Counted from the first letter of the stretch, positions 35,237 through 44,971 are shown. The stretch: 64,000 bases of DNA from Novosphingobium resinovorum (GCF_001742225.1 NZ_CP017076.1:955001-1019000); one strand, 5' to 3'. The notes: generated by a model not told the origin, from the sequence alone. Program-made: numbers and translations.

Positions 35237-37606
35237 TCAGCGGCTGCCGAAGGCGTAGCGGACGTTGATACCGAACTCGCGCGGGGCGGTGGTGGTCACG
35301 CCGTTGTAAGTGCTGGTGAACGTGGTCGCCGCGCCACCCGCCAGAATGTTGCGATAGGACGTAAACAGCGGGTCGGTCCGGGTCAGCGTCTTGGTGGTGT
35401 CCAGCAGGTTCTTGGCGAAGAGCGAGACTTCCCACGCCCCCTTGGCGTCGCGGATGCCGGTAAAGATATTGACCAGACCGTAAGAGCCGAGGTTGTCGTA
35501 GATGTTCACCGGGTCGACGCGCGAACTGCCGAAGAAGTTGAACAGGCCGCGCACGTACGCATTGACGTGATCGCTCACCGCGAAGCTGTATTCGCTGGTC
35601 AGCGTTGCGCTGAACGGCGCCTGGAAGCCGGAGCGCTGGTTGACCTGGCAAGCCGAAATGTTGTCACTGCCAACCGCAGCCTGCAGAACCGGCAGCGAAG
35701 GCGCGGACGTGATCACATCCGGCACGCCGTCCCCGTTGAGGTCGTTACATGGAACCGTACCGCTCTTGATCTTGCCGATCGAGTAGCTGGCGACGAGACC
35801 CAGGTTCCAGCCGTCCATCACGTCGATCGAGACGTCGCCCTCGATGCCGTTGACCTCGACCGGGACGGCGCCGACGAAGTTGAACTGGGTCACCACCGGG
35901 TTGGCCGGATTGGTGTAGTCCACGAAGTAGACCCCGCGTCCGCCGGTGCGGTACGGATAGTTCTTGAACTTCTGGTGGTAGGCCGTCGCGTTCAGGCGCA
36001 TGCGGCCGCCCAGAAGCGTGCTCTTGAAGCCCAGCTCATAGGACTTGGAGCTTTCCGGCGGCAGGTTGACGAAGCTCTCCTCCAGTTCCGACATGCGCTG
36101 GCTGAAATCGCCAACCACGTTGATACCGGGCCGCCAGGAGCTTCCCGTGCTCGCATAGACCATGAAGTCTGGCGAGAAATTGTGCTTCACCGAAGCCGAG
36201 TAGATCCACTTCTTCGCGTCCTGACCGGTCGTGGCGGTCGAGGCGCCATTGATGAACAAGCCGTTCTGCGAAGTGTAGGAGATGTGGCGCACGCCGCCGG
36301 AAACTTCGGTCCCCTCGCCCAGATGCGCGGTCAGGTTGCCGAAGAACGACTGCTCGTGGCTGGTATTGGTACGCTGGATCGCGGTGTTGACGATGCCGAA
36401 GATGGCACCGGTCGTCGCGCTCGTCGGATAGCCCAGGATGGTCGGACGGTTGAGGGTCGTCGGGTTGTCGTTCTTGTAGTCGAAGAAGCCGACGACGTAA
36501 TCGAAGATGTCGGCGATGCGCGCGTCGTTCTGCAGGCGCACTTCATGCGAGGTCGCCTTGGGCGACGAATACGTATCCTGAACGGTGCCGGCGGAAAAGA
36601 AGTTGGCCTCGTCCGAATTTTCGATGCCGGTGATCTTCTGGGTATAGTGCTGGCCCTGATAGATCAGCACTTGCCCGAAGCCCGATGCCTCCGCGCGCCA
36701 GTTGTAGATGTCGTAGATCTGGTGGATCGGACGCGGCGATTCCATGATCGAGCGGCGGTCCGAACTGTCGATATAGACCGGGCTCGCAGCTGCGTCGGGG
36801 TTCACTTCGCTGAAGGACGCGACCTGGTCGTAGAGACGGGCCTTGCGGTCCATCTTCTGGTACATGCCCTCGAACTTGAGCCAGTCGGTGGGCTGCACGA
36901 TAGCGGAAATGCGGCCGCTCTTGGTGCGCTGGAAGGGATCGCGCGCGGAAGTGATCGGGCGGACGCGGTCGGCCTCGTTCTCGTCCCAGACACCGGCGAC
37001 GCGGATCGCGGCGATGCCTTCGATAATGGGCAGGTTGAAGCCACCCTTGAAGTTGAGCGTGCCGATATCGTTGGCAGTCATATCGGTGAAGCCGCCCACC
37101 GAGTAGAGGTCGGGCTTCTTGGCGCCGATGGTGATCGAGCCCGAAGGCGCGGCGCGGCCGCGCAGCGTGCCCTGCGGCCCGCGCTGCACTTCGATCTGCC
37201 CGATGTCGTACATCTGTTGCAGGATCACGCCCGCCGTGATCGGCGCGTCGTTGAAGTAGAATTCGACCGTCGGGTTGGTGCCGCTGGCCGAGACGTCGAA
37301 GTTGACGCCGCGCAGGCGGCCGCCGCCGCCGACGCCGTTCGCCTCGGTGGTGAGCTGGAGGCCGGGGACGAGGGTGGAGACTTCCTTGAAGTCACGGATG
37401 TTGAGCTTGGCCACGTCGTCCGCCGTAACCGTGTCGATGACTGCCGGAACATCCTGCACCGCCTCGTCGCGGCGGCGAGCCTGGACGATGATGACGTTGC
37501 CGGCGACCGCTTCGTCAGCGGAAGTATCCGCATTTTGCGCAAGGGCGGGGGTCGAGAGACCGGCCAGGCTGGCGGAACACAAAAGTACAGACGAAAGCAG
37601 CCTCAT
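35237..37606 (-). CDS. TonB-dependent receptor (substrate unknown)
   Basis: A 789-aa outer-membrane receptor. ATG 37606 begins a signal sequence (LLSSVLLCSASLAGLSTPALAQ); the open frame continues upstream without signal character. TonB box VIIVQARRRDEAVQDVP, then a plug with IEVQRGPQGTLRGRAAPSGSI, and a long barrel whose last residues are YAFGSR, an unusual non-phenylalanine terminus. The body resembles the sphingomonad receptors for siderophores or aromatic and plant compounds. No transport or catabolic gene is next to it on the same strand; a 30-bp dyad lies about 380 bp upstream. The substrate cannot be told. Confidence 0.9.
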   Translation of the reverse strand: MRLLSSVLLCSASLAGLSTPALAQNADTSADEAVAGNVIIVQARRRDEAVQDVPAVIDTVTADDVAKLNIRDFKEVSTLVPGLQLTTEANGVGGGGRLRGVNFDVSASGTNPTVEFYFNDAPITAGVILQQMYDIGQIEVQRGPQGTLRGRAAPSGSITIGAKKPDLYSVGGFTDMTANDIGTLNFKGGFNLPIIEGIAAIRVAGVWDENEADRVRPITSARDPFQRTKSGRISAIVQPTDWLKFEGMYQKMDRKARLYDQVASFSEVNPDAAASPVYIDSSDRRSIMESPRPIHQIYDIYNWRAEASGFGQVLIYQGQHYTQKITGIENSDEANFFSAGTVQDTYSSPKATSHEVRLQNDARIADIFDYVVGFFDYKNDNPTTLNRPTILGYPTSATTGAIFGIVNTAIQRTNTSHEQSFFGNLTAHLGEGTEVSGGVRHISYTSQNGLFINGASTATTGQDAKKWIYSASVKHNFSPDFMVYASTGSSWRPGINVVGDFSQRMSELEESFVNLPPESSKSYELGFKSTLLGGRMRLNATAYHQKFKNYPYRTGGRGVYFVDYTNPANPVVTQFNFVGAVPVEVNGIEGDVSIDVMDGWNLGLVASYSIGKIKSGTVPCNDLNGDGVPDVITSAPSLPVLQAAVGSDNISACQVNQRSGFQAPFSATLTSEYSFAVSDHVNAYVRGLFNFFGSSRVDPVNIYDNLGSYGLVNIFTGIRDAKGAWEVSLFAKNLLDTTKTLTRTDPLFTSYRNILAGGAATTFTSTYNGVTTTAPREFGINVRYAFGSR

Positions 37607-37981
37607 CACATCATCCCCATCATTGGTCTTACCGTTCCGGCCGTTCCCCCACGCGGCCTGCGAGCCGCGCGGTTCGGGAAATGACCGGCGATCACCCCGT
37701 TCTTGTGGCGGGGCCATTGTTCCCCAGGTCTCCTCGAAGCGAAACCTGTCCGGCCAATTGCAAGACTTTCGTCCCGTGATCGGCTTGCGGACCATACGAG
37801 GGGGGCGGCCTGGAATGAAGCAGTGGTAGCCAACATCTTCCCGGCGATGATGCTCCTGTTGCCATTCGCCGTGGCGATTTGTCGAAGCGCGCGCCATCAG
37901 ACATGAGGTAAGTGCCGGAAATGACACTTTTCCTCAGGAATCAGCCGAAGTTCGCGGCACATGCACTTGGCTGAGGCGCCC

Positions 37982-38011
37982 AAGACCGAGCGCAATATTG
38001 CATTCGGTCTT
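37982..38011. promoter_or_regulatory. 30-bp dyad between TonB receptor and the 38262 gene
   Basis: AAGACCGA (37982-37989) and TCGGTCTT (38004-38011) flank the inner palindrome GCAATATTGC, giving a symmetric 30-bp structure in the divergent gap. It may be an operator for the receptor gene. The regulator is unknown. Confidence 0.45.
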
Positions 38012-38112
38012 ACCAATTCTATCAAATGTCGCAAAATGACGGCGCTGCGCGGATTGGCTTGAGAGGTCCGCAGTGATGGTCGAATCAGCGGCTCATGGGA
38101 AACCTTCACCCG

Positions 38113-38139
38113 TGACACTTTACCGGCGGCAAAGTGTCA
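38113..38139. promoter_or_regulatory. TGACACTTT dyad upstream of the 38262 gene
   Basis: TGACACTTT (38113-38121) and AAAGTGTCA (38131-38139), a perfect 9-bp inverted repeat with a 9-bp centre, lies about 120 bp before the gene. The half-site matches the core of the array in front of glgX (TGACAC, once followed by TTT). Autoregulation by the 38262 protein is a testable guess. Confidence 0.5.
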
Positions 38140-38261
38140 TTGCTGACAAAGCGAAGCGCGGCCCGGAAAGGGGATTCTCACGATTCCGTTTATGTGCTCT
38201 ATTTTGCCTCGCTATGTTCTTTCACACGCCCCTCTCCCCGCATCGCGGGCAGGCCAGCGAC

Positions 38262-38804
38262 ATGGCGGACCTGCTGGACCGCGTGGCACAGACAAGTTCG
38301 CGGCCGCGCTATGCCTTCATGGTGCTGAGCCTTATCGCGGAAATCGCGCGGCCCGATGGCAGCGCCGGGCCGTTCATCCTGCGCGAGGGCCGCACTACCC
38401 TGCTGCGCGACTGGCTTTGCGACGCCCTCGCTCCGATGGGTGCGCGCGATCCTAAGCGACTGATGCTGGCTGAAAAAGTGCGCCTTGATCTGCTCTCATC
38501 CGGCAGAGCCCCGGCTGAACCGGCCGCAGCGCAAGCGGTGATCGCCGCCGAAGTGCACGAGCGTATCCGCAAATCGGGCAAGACCAATTTGAGCCGCGCG
38601 GTATCGGAACTGGTGCAGGCCGGACTGGTCCGGCGCCATTACCAGGGCTTCCGCGTCGATCACCAGAACCGCGGAGCCGGGCGGCATGCGGTCTATACGC
38701 TGGTCGGCGGAGCCCGGTGCCTGATGGGGCGATCGGCCGCCATGCACCAGCCCGCCCCGCCGGGCCGAAGCGAAACGCGTCAGGGCGAACTCCGGCTCAA
38801 CTGA
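38262..38804 (+). CDS. Conserved hypothetical protein, probable winged-helix DNA-binding
   Basis: A 180-aa protein starting MADLLDRVAQTSSRPRYAFMVL. I believe proteins of this kind are conserved in sphingomonads but I know no function. The first half is helical with a GPFILREGRTTLLRDWL strand-turn; the second half contains SGKTNLSRAVSELVQAGLVRRHYQGFRVDHQNRGAGRHAVYTL, which reads like a winged helix (helix-turn-helix, then a beta-wing). There is no signal peptide in the chosen form. Starts at 38214 and 38262 are both possible; 38262 gives the compact protein. A TGACACTTT palindrome lies upstream. It is convergent with the efflux operon. Confidence 0.7.
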   Translation: MADLLDRVAQTSSRPRYAFMVLSLIAEIARPDGSAGPFILREGRTTLLRDWLCDALAPMGARDPKRLMLAEKVRLDLLSSGRAPAEPAAAQAVIAAEVHERIRKSGKTNLSRAVSELVQAGLVRRHYQGFRVDHQNRGAGRHAVYTLVGGARCLMGRSAAMHQPAPPGRSETRQGELRLN

Positions 38805-38816
38805 CCTAATATTGGC

Positions 38817-40271
38817 TCAATCGCCCGACATGGCGCCGCCAAACTCCGTCAAGCCGCCGCCAAGCGCCTTCACGAAGGCTACACTCGCCTGCATCCGCTG
38901 CGTCTGAACTGAGATGTAGGCGCGCTGAGCATCGAGAGCGTCGGTCTGTGCCGTCACCACGTCGAGGTAACCGGCCGCACCGTCGCGGTAGCGGGACATG
39001 GCAATGTCCCGCGTGCGCTGCGCGGCGTCGGCCGCCTCCTTCTGCGCGACGGCGGCGGAGGAAAGGTGATGCATCGCCGCGATCGCATCCTCGACCTGGC
39101 GGAAGGCGGTCAGCACCGTTTCGCGGTAGTCCGCTGCCGTCTCCTCGTAGTCCGCGCGCGAGATCTTGACCTGCGCCGAGCGGCGGCCGCCGTCGAAGAT
39201 CGTCAGCAGGCTGGTGAGCGGACCGAGCGACCAGAACGTGTTCGGCGTCGTCAGCAACTGGCCATTGGTGGTTTCCCATCCCCCCGCCGCGCCCAGCGTC
39301 AGTGAGGGGAAGAACGCCGCCTTGGCCACGCCGATGCGGGCATTGGCGGCGAAGACCCGCCGCTCCGCAGCTGCGATGTCCGGGCGGCGCTGCAGCAGAT
39401 CGGACGGCGTCGCCGCCGGAGGCGCGGGCGGCGTGAAATCGCCGACCGCCACCGGCAGATCGAAGCCGGACGCCACTTCGCCGACGAGCGCGGCGATCTC
39501 GTGCTCGGTGGCGGCGCGCTGGTTGGCGATCGTCGCCACTTGCGCGCGCGCATTGCCGAGGACGGTGCGGGCGCGATTGACGTCGATCCCGGAGGCGACG
39601 CCGCCGGTGTGCCGCTTGTCGGTCAGGTCATAAGCCCGGGCGAAAGCCTCGACCGAACGGTCGAGCACTTGCGCCTGCGCATCGAGCCCGCGCAGCCGGA
39701 AATAGGCGTCCGCAACCGCAGCCTGCAGACTGAGGCGCGCGGAAGCGAGATCGGCGGCGCTCGCATCCGATTCCGCCGTGGCCGCCTTCACCTGGTTGCG
39801 AATGCGGCCCCACAGGTCCAGCTCGTAATCGATCGACCCGCCCACGGTATAGTCATTATACTTGCGGGAGCTTCCGGTGCTGAGCGGCCGGTTCGCCGAC
39901 AGCCGCTCGCGCGAAGCCTGCCCGCTCACGCCCGCTTGCGGGAACAGATCGGACTGCTCCACCCGCGCCGCAGCGCGCGCGGCGTCGTACCGCGCAAGGG
40001 CTGCCGCAAGGGTCGGACTGGCCTTGGCCGCGCGTGCCTCGAGATCGGCCAGCGTGGGATCGGCGTAAACGTCCCACCAAGGCCCCCTGCCCTCTGCATC
40101 GCGCGGAGTCGCGGCGGCCCAGCCGGGCATTTCCTTGAACTGCGCGGGCGCCGCGGTCTGCGGCGGTTGGTAGTCCGGTGCCATCGAGCAGGCGCCCAGC
40201 GCGAGAGCGACCGACAGGCCCAGCGTCCGGGCGAGCATGCCCCTGCCCCTGTCAACCATGGGGTCAGCCAT
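38817..40271 (-). CDS. RND efflux outer-membrane lipoprotein (NodT family)
   Basis: A 484-aa outer-membrane channel, the last component of a tripartite efflux pump. ATG 40271 has AAGGAGG 9 bp upstream and overlaps the stop of the adaptor gene. The signal ends in a lipobox LGAC with Cys28, so the protein is lipid-anchored. Two TolC-like repeats follow (PTLAAALARYDAARAAARVEQSDLFPQ and, in the second half, AERRVFAANARIGVAKAAFFPSLTL). It is third in the operon after the inner-membrane pump and adaptor. Confidence 0.93.
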   Translation of the reverse strand: MADPMVDRGRGMLARTLGLSVALALGACSMAPDYQPPQTAAPAQFKEMPGWAAATPRDAEGRGPWWDVYADPTLADLEARAAKASPTLAAALARYDAARAAARVEQSDLFPQAGVSGQASRERLSANRPLSTGSSRKYNDYTVGGSIDYELDLWGRIRNQVKAATAESDASAADLASARLSLQAAVADAYFRLRGLDAQAQVLDRSVEAFARAYDLTDKRHTGGVASGIDVNRARTVLGNARAQVATIANQRAATEHEIAALVGEVASGFDLPVAVGDFTPPAPPAATPSDLLQRRPDIAAAERRVFAANARIGVAKAAFFPSLTLGAAGGWETTNGQLLTTPNTFWSLGPLTSLLTIFDGGRRSAQVKISRADYEETAADYRETVLTAFRQVEDAIAAMHHLSSAAVAQKEAADAAQRTRDIAMSRYRDGAAGYLDVVTAQTDALDAQRAYISVQTQRMQASVAFVKALGGGLTEFGGAMSGD

Positions 40272-41469
40272 TGCCGCCGGCCTCCTTGGCGCCCTTCCCG
40301 TCCGGCGCGGCGACGCGGACGCGGTCACCGGTGCGGATGGAGTCCGGCGGGGAATCGATAACCTTGTCGCCGGGCTTCAGGCCTACCGAGACCAGCACGG
40401 TCTTGCCCTCGTCCCGGGCGATGGTGACGCGGCGCAGCGTGACCGTCCCGTCCTTGCCGACGATCGCGACGCTCGGGCCGTCCTCCGCCGCCATGATCGC
40501 GCTGCCGGGAAGGCGCAAACCACCGCCAACTCCGTCGATGGCGAAGCGCACATGGGCGAAGGCACCGGGCTTGAGCGCGCCGTCGGAATTGTCCGCCTGC
40601 AGTTCGACCAGCATGGCGCCCGACTGGGCATCGACCGAATTGGCCGAGCGGGTCAGCGACGCCTCGAAATCGCGGCCTGCGAATTCGGGCAGATCGAGGC
40701 TGGCCTTCATCCCCGCATGGATCTGCGAAGAGTAGACCTGCGGCACACGCACGTAGATGCGCATGCGGTGTACGTCGGAGACGGTGAAGAGCGGCTGCGA
40801 GGCAGCATTGCCCGACACCACCAGCGCGCCGATCTGGGCCGAGCGACTGGTGACGACACCGCTGAACGGCGCGGAAAGCTGGGTGAAACCGCGCTTGGCA
40901 TTGAGTTCGCGCACGCTGGCCAGCGCGGCATTCGCCAGCGCGGTCTTGGCCGCGAGGTCGCCCGCCTTCTCGTCCGCTTCCTGCTGTGAGACGGCATCCT
41001 GCGCCAGCATCGACTGCCAGCGCTTCGATGTCGTCGCGGCAAGGCGCTGGTTGGCGAGCGCCGTCTGGTAGTCCGCCTTGGCCTGTGCCAGCTGCTGGTC
41101 GATCTCGGGCGCGTCAAGGATGGCGAGCGTTTGCCCGGCATTCACGTGATCGCCGATGTCGGCCAGCCAGCGGCGGACGTAGCCGTTGGTCCGCGCGTTG
41201 ATCGCGGCGCTGTTGTAGGCCTGGATCGTGCCCGGCAGGACGAGCCCGTCGCCGCCCTCGGCCGTGGCGGGCGAAACGACGGTGACGGTCGGAACCGCAG
41301 CGTCTGCGGCCACCGCCTCGAGGTCGTTGGTGGCGCTGATCCGGCTCGCGACGCCGAAGGCGACGACGGCCAGCGCGACGACGGCGGCGCCGATGCCGAC
41401 CTTCTTCAGCGTTCCGCTGGACGGGCCGGGGACGGAAGCGGTGTTTTCAGTGATCTCGGGTTCAAGCAT
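40264..41469 (-). CDS. RND efflux periplasmic adaptor (HlyD/MFP family)
   Basis: A 401-aa membrane-fusion protein linking the RND pump to the outer-membrane channel. An N-terminal membrane anchor lies at about 23-42; then the split lipoyl domain (NARTNGYVRRWLADIGDHVNAGQTLAILD and TQLSAPFSGVVTSR), an alpha-helical hairpin between, and beta-barrel and membrane-proximal domains. There is no lipobox. ATG 41469 overlaps the end of the pump gene by 8 bp. The helical hairpin is of normal length for a Gram-negative pump. Confidence 0.94.
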   Translation of the reverse strand: MLEPEITENTASVPGPSSGTLKKVGIGAAVVALAVVAFGVASRISATNDLEAVAADAAVPTVTVVSPATAEGGDGLVLPGTIQAYNSAAINARTNGYVRRWLADIGDHVNAGQTLAILDAPEIDQQLAQAKADYQTALANQRLAATTSKRWQSMLAQDAVSQQEADEKAGDLAAKTALANAALASVRELNAKRGFTQLSAPFSGVVTSRSAQIGALVVSGNAASQPLFTVSDVHRMRIYVRVPQVYSSQIHAGMKASLDLPEFAGRDFEASLTRSANSVDAQSGAMLVELQADNSDGALKPGAFAHVRFAIDGVGGGLRLPGSAIMAAEDGPSVAIVGKDGTVTLRRVTIARDEGKTVLVSVGLKPGDKVIDSPPDSIRTGDRVRVAAPDGKGAKEAGGNG

Positions 41470-44400
41470 GGCTGGGCTGCATTTCCATCGAACGGGTCTG
41501 CTCGTCGCCATGGGTGCGGCGGCGGTGGACGAAGCTGAACACGGTAGGGACGAAGAATAGGGTTGCGATCGTAGCGCAGATCAGGCCGCCGATCACCGCG
41601 CGGCCGAGCGGGGCGTTCTGCTCACCGCCCTCGCCCAGCCCGAGCGCCATCGGCGCCATGCCGATGATCATCGCAAGCGCGGTCATCAGCACCGGGCGGA
41701 AGCGCACGAGGCCCGCCTCGATCGCCGCCTTGGTGGCATCGCCCAGTTCGGCGAGTTTTTCGCGCGCGAAGCTGACGACGAGGATCGAGTTCGCGGTCGC
41801 CACGCCCATGCACATGATCGCGCCGGTAAGGGCAGGCACCGAAAGCGTGGTCCCGGTGGCGAAGAGCATCCATACGATCCCGGCAAGCGCGGCGGGCAGC
41901 GCGGTGATGATCACGAAGGGATCGACCCAGCTCTGGAAGTTCACGACGATCAGCAGGTAGATCAGGAAGATCGCCCCCAGCAAGCCGAAGCCGAGGCCGG
42001 AGAAAGCGGTGTTCATGGTCTGGTACTGGCCGCGGATCGTGACGCTGGAACCCTTGGGCTGTTCCTTCTCGAGCGAATCTATGGCCGACTGTACGGCGGC
42101 CGCGACATTGCCGAGATCACGGCCCTGCGTGGTCGCATAGATGTCGATCACGGGCTGGATGTTATAGTGCGAGACCACCGAGGTCGTGCTCGACCGGGTA
42201 AGCGAGGCCAGCGCGCCGAGCGGCTGCGTGGGCGTTCCGGCAGTGCCCGAGACCGGGATGTCCGACAGCGCGTTCATCGAACCGACCTGATACTCCGGCG
42301 CCTGCGCCACGACCGGATAGGACACGCCGTTTTCCGGATTCACGAAGAACAGAGGGGCGGTCTGCGCCGTGCCGGCCAGCGAACTGGCAAGGCTGGTCGT
42401 CACGTCCCTTTCGCTCAGTCCGTACTGACCGATGCGTGCCCGATCGACCTCCACGTCAAGCTGCGGCGAGCGCGCGGGCTGCTGTAGCCGCATGTCGGCG
42501 ATCCCGGGAATGCGCGAAAGTCTGGTCATCAGCTTGTGCGCGTAGATACGCGCGGCGTCCTGGTCCTTGCCCGCGATCTGGATGTCGATCGGCGAAGGCG
42601 AACCGAAGTTGAGGATCTGGCTGGTTATGTCGGCGGGCAGGAAGGCGAACGTGGCGCCGGGGAAGCGGCGCGGCATTTCCACACGCAGACGATCGACGAA
42701 TTGCTCGGTCGGCTGGTGGCCTTCCTTGAGAGTGACCAGAACGTCGCCATCCTGCGGACCGATCGTTCCGCTGTTCGAATAGATGGTGTTGAGCGGGCTG
42801 ACCGGCAGGCCGATGTTGTCGGTGACGGTGCCAAGCTGTTCTGCCGGAATGATCCGGCGGATCTCGCTGGTAATCGCCTCGAACCGCGAGGCCGAAGTCT
42901 CGATGCGGGTGCCTGCGGGCAACCGCACGTGCATGGCGATCTGCCCGGAATCGACCGCCGGGAAGAAGTTGCTGCCCAGGAATGGCATCAGTCCGAACGA
43001 GACGAGCACGATCGCAAGGAAGCCGATCATGAAGCCCTTGCTCGATCCCAACGCCCGGCGCAGCAGGCTGATGTAGACCGCCCTCACCTTTTCGAACCGC
43101 GCCTCGAAGCCGCGCTGGAAGCGGACGAACACGTTGCGCGAGCCTGGCTCTCCGGCGTTGTGATGGTTCTCGCCGTGCGGGGCATGCGGCTTGAGCAGGT
43201 ACATCGCCATGGTCGGCACCAGCGTGCGCGACAGGATGAACGAGGCGATCATCGCGAAGACCACCGACAGCGCCATCGGCACGAAAAGATAGCCCGCGAC
43301 GCCCGGCAGGAAGAACATCGGCACGAAGACGATGCAGATGCACAGCAGCGAGACGAACGCCGGCGTCACGATCTGCGCCGCGCCGTCGAGGATGGATTCC
43401 ACGACGCCCTTGCCCTGCTCGAGGTGCCAGTTGATGTTCTCGATCGTCACCGTCGCGTCATCGACGAGGATGCCGACCGCGAGCGCAAGGCCGCCCAGCG
43501 TCATCACGTTGAGCGTCTGCCCGAAGATCGCCAGCGCCATGACGGCGGCCAGCACCGCCAGCGGGATCGACAGTGCGATGATCACCGTCGAGCGCCAGGA
43601 GCCGAGGAACAGGAGGATCATCAGCGAGGTCAGCGCGGCGGCGATCGCACCTTCGTGGATGACGCCACTGACCGCCGCCTTCACGAACAGCGACTGGTCG
43701 CCCACGATCAGGACCTTGAGCGTGTCGGGCAGCGTCTGCTGGATGGAAGGCATGGCCTCCTTCACCCCGTTAACGATGGCCAGCGTCGAGGCTGCGCCGT
43801 TCTTGAGCACGGTCAGCAGCGCCGAGCGGCTGCCATCGACATGCACGATGTTCTGCTGCTGCGCGCTGCCATCGCGCACGTAGGCGACGTCACGCATATA
43901 GATGGTGGCGCCGTTGACGACCTTGACCGGGATGTCGTTGAGCGCGTCGATCGTGCTCGGCGAGTTGTTGAGGCGCACGCTGTACTGGGTCGCACCGATC
44001 TTCACGAAACCAGCCGGGTTGATCTGGTTCTGTGCGGCAATGGCGTTGCCGACGTCCTGCGCTGAAAGCCCGCGCGCCTGCAGCGCTTGCGGATCGAGGT
44101 CGATCTGGACCTGACGCTGCTTGCCGCCGGACGGGAACGGCATGGCAAGGCCGGGCACGGTGACGAGGCGCGGACGAATCTGGTTCTGGCCCAGATCGAA
44201 AAGCTGCTGCTCGGTCAGCCCCTTGCCCGATAGCGCAAGCTGCAGGATCGGCACGGTGGAAGCGGAATAGTTGAGGATCAGCGGCGGCGTCGCACCCGGC
44301 GGAAGCTGCTTGAGGATCGTCTGCGAGATCGAGGTGACCTGCGCCGTCGCGGTGCGGATATCGACGCCCGGCTGGAAGTAGATCTTGACGATGCCGATGC

Positions 44401-44665
44401 CCTGGTAGGACTGGCTCTCGACGTGTTCGATGTCGTTGACGGTGGTGGTCAGCACGCGTTCGTAAGGGGTGATCATGCGATCGCCGACGTCCTGCGGCGG
44501 CAGGCCCGCATATTGCCAGGCGACCGCGATCACCGGAACCTTGATCTCTGGAAAGATGTCGACCGGCGTTCTGAACGCCGCGAGGATACCGCCGACGGCA
44601 ATTAGGATGGCCATGACGATGAACGTCAGCGGGCGGTTCAGGGCGACTTTGACGATACCGATCAT
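41462..44665 (-). CDS. RND superfamily efflux transporter, inner-membrane pump
   Basis: A 1067-aa proton-driven transporter with two halves of six helices and large periplasmic loops. IGIVKVALNRPLTFIVMAILIAVGG is the first helix; LAVGILVDDATVTIEN is the TM4 proton-relay region with adjacent aspartates; GVATANSILVVSFAREK is its TM10 counterpart. It belongs to the branch with short NodT-type partners that exports organic compounds; drug specificity cannot be told. I chose ATG 44665 because GGAG lies 6 bp upstream; ATG 44677 is in the same frame. It is first in the operon pump-adaptor-channel; all three overlap, and the divergent LysR at 44972 is the likely regulator. Confidence 0.94.
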   Translation of the reverse strand: MIGIVKVALNRPLTFIVMAILIAVGGILAAFRTPVDIFPEIKVPVIAVAWQYAGLPPQDVGDRMITPYERVLTTTVNDIEHVESQSYQGIGIVKIYFQPGVDIRTATAQVTSISQTILKQLPPGATPPLILNYSASTVPILQLALSGKGLTEQQLFDLGQNQIRPRLVTVPGLAMPFPSGGKQRQVQIDLDPQALQARGLSAQDVGNAIAAQNQINPAGFVKIGATQYSVRLNNSPSTIDALNDIPVKVVNGATIYMRDVAYVRDGSAQQQNIVHVDGSRSALLTVLKNGAASTLAIVNGVKEAMPSIQQTLPDTLKVLIVGDQSLFVKAAVSGVIHEGAIAAALTSLMILLFLGSWRSTVIIALSIPLAVLAAVMALAIFGQTLNVMTLGGLALAVGILVDDATVTIENINWHLEQGKGVVESILDGAAQIVTPAFVSLLCICIVFVPMFFLPGVAGYLFVPMALSVVFAMIASFILSRTLVPTMAMYLLKPHAPHGENHHNAGEPGSRNVFVRFQRGFEARFEKVRAVYISLLRRALGSSKGFMIGFLAIVLVSFGLMPFLGSNFFPAVDSGQIAMHVRLPAGTRIETSASRFEAITSEIRRIIPAEQLGTVTDNIGLPVSPLNTIYSNSGTIGPQDGDVLVTLKEGHQPTEQFVDRLRVEMPRRFPGATFAFLPADITSQILNFGSPSPIDIQIAGKDQDAARIYAHKLMTRLSRIPGIADMRLQQPARSPQLDVEVDRARIGQYGLSERDVTTSLASSLAGTAQTAPLFFVNPENGVSYPVVAQAPEYQVGSMNALSDIPVSGTAGTPTQPLGALASLTRSSTTSVVSHYNIQPVIDIYATTQGRDLGNVAAAVQSAIDSLEKEQPKGSSVTIRGQYQTMNTAFSGLGFGLLGAIFLIYLLIVVNFQSWVDPFVIITALPAALAGIVWMLFATGTTLSVPALTGAIMCMGVATANSILVVSFAREKLAELGDATKAAIEAGLVRFRPVLMTALAMIIGMAPMALGLGEGGEQNAPLGRAVIGGLICATIATLFFVPTVFSFVHRRRTHGDEQTRSMEMQPSHA

Positions 44666-44971
44666 CGACTTCTCCATGCGCCGCGAAGACACGGTCGATC
44701 CGTGCCTCGCGACCCCTTCAACGCCATCCTCGTCGTAGACCGGCCGCACCGCCCTGCCCCGCCGCGCCCGAGGCGCAAGACGAAAGCCCGGCCGGCGATG
44801 CCGGGTCAGGAAACGGATCGGTCACCCGCCTTGTTGTTCGGGAGCGGTGTTGGCCGGCCGCATCGTGAGAGGAACCCCTCACGGGATCGCCGATGCGCGC
44901 TTGGATCTTTTCTGTCCAATATATATGGACGCATGATCAATATCCAAAACCTATCAATCGGAGCATGACCC
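44666..44971. other. 306-bp divergent gap between RND operon and LysR gene
   Basis: It is expected to hold both promoters. A near-palindrome GTGAGAGG-CCCTCAC lies at about 44865-44882, and the AT-rich operator-like palindrome at 44914-44930 is listed separately. No coding region is supported. Confidence 0.55.
44914..44930. promoter_or_regulatory. Probable LysR operator for the efflux operon
   Basis: GTCCA at 44914-44918 and TGGAC at 44926-44930 around ATATATA form a 17-bp AT-rich interrupted palindrome with a T-N11-A-like arrangement, about 42 bp before the LysR start and 250 bp before the pump gene. This is where a LysR protein controlling a divergent operon normally binds. Confidence 0.55.

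Larger units (their letters stand above)
37607..38261. other. 655-bp divergent gap with several palindromes
   Basis: It separates the TonB receptor from the 38262 gene. Besides the two dyads listed separately (37982-38011 and 38113-38139), a single TGACACTTTT half-site lies at about 37922-37931. No reading frame with coding character was found; the open frame running in from 38073 has no start signal and crosses the 38113 palindrome. Confidence 0.55.

Noticed and set aside
38073..38261. Longer form of the 38262 protein
   Set aside because: The extension crosses the TGACACTTT palindrome, has low-complexity basic and hydrophobic sequence and no ribosome site. A start at 38214 cannot be fully excluded.
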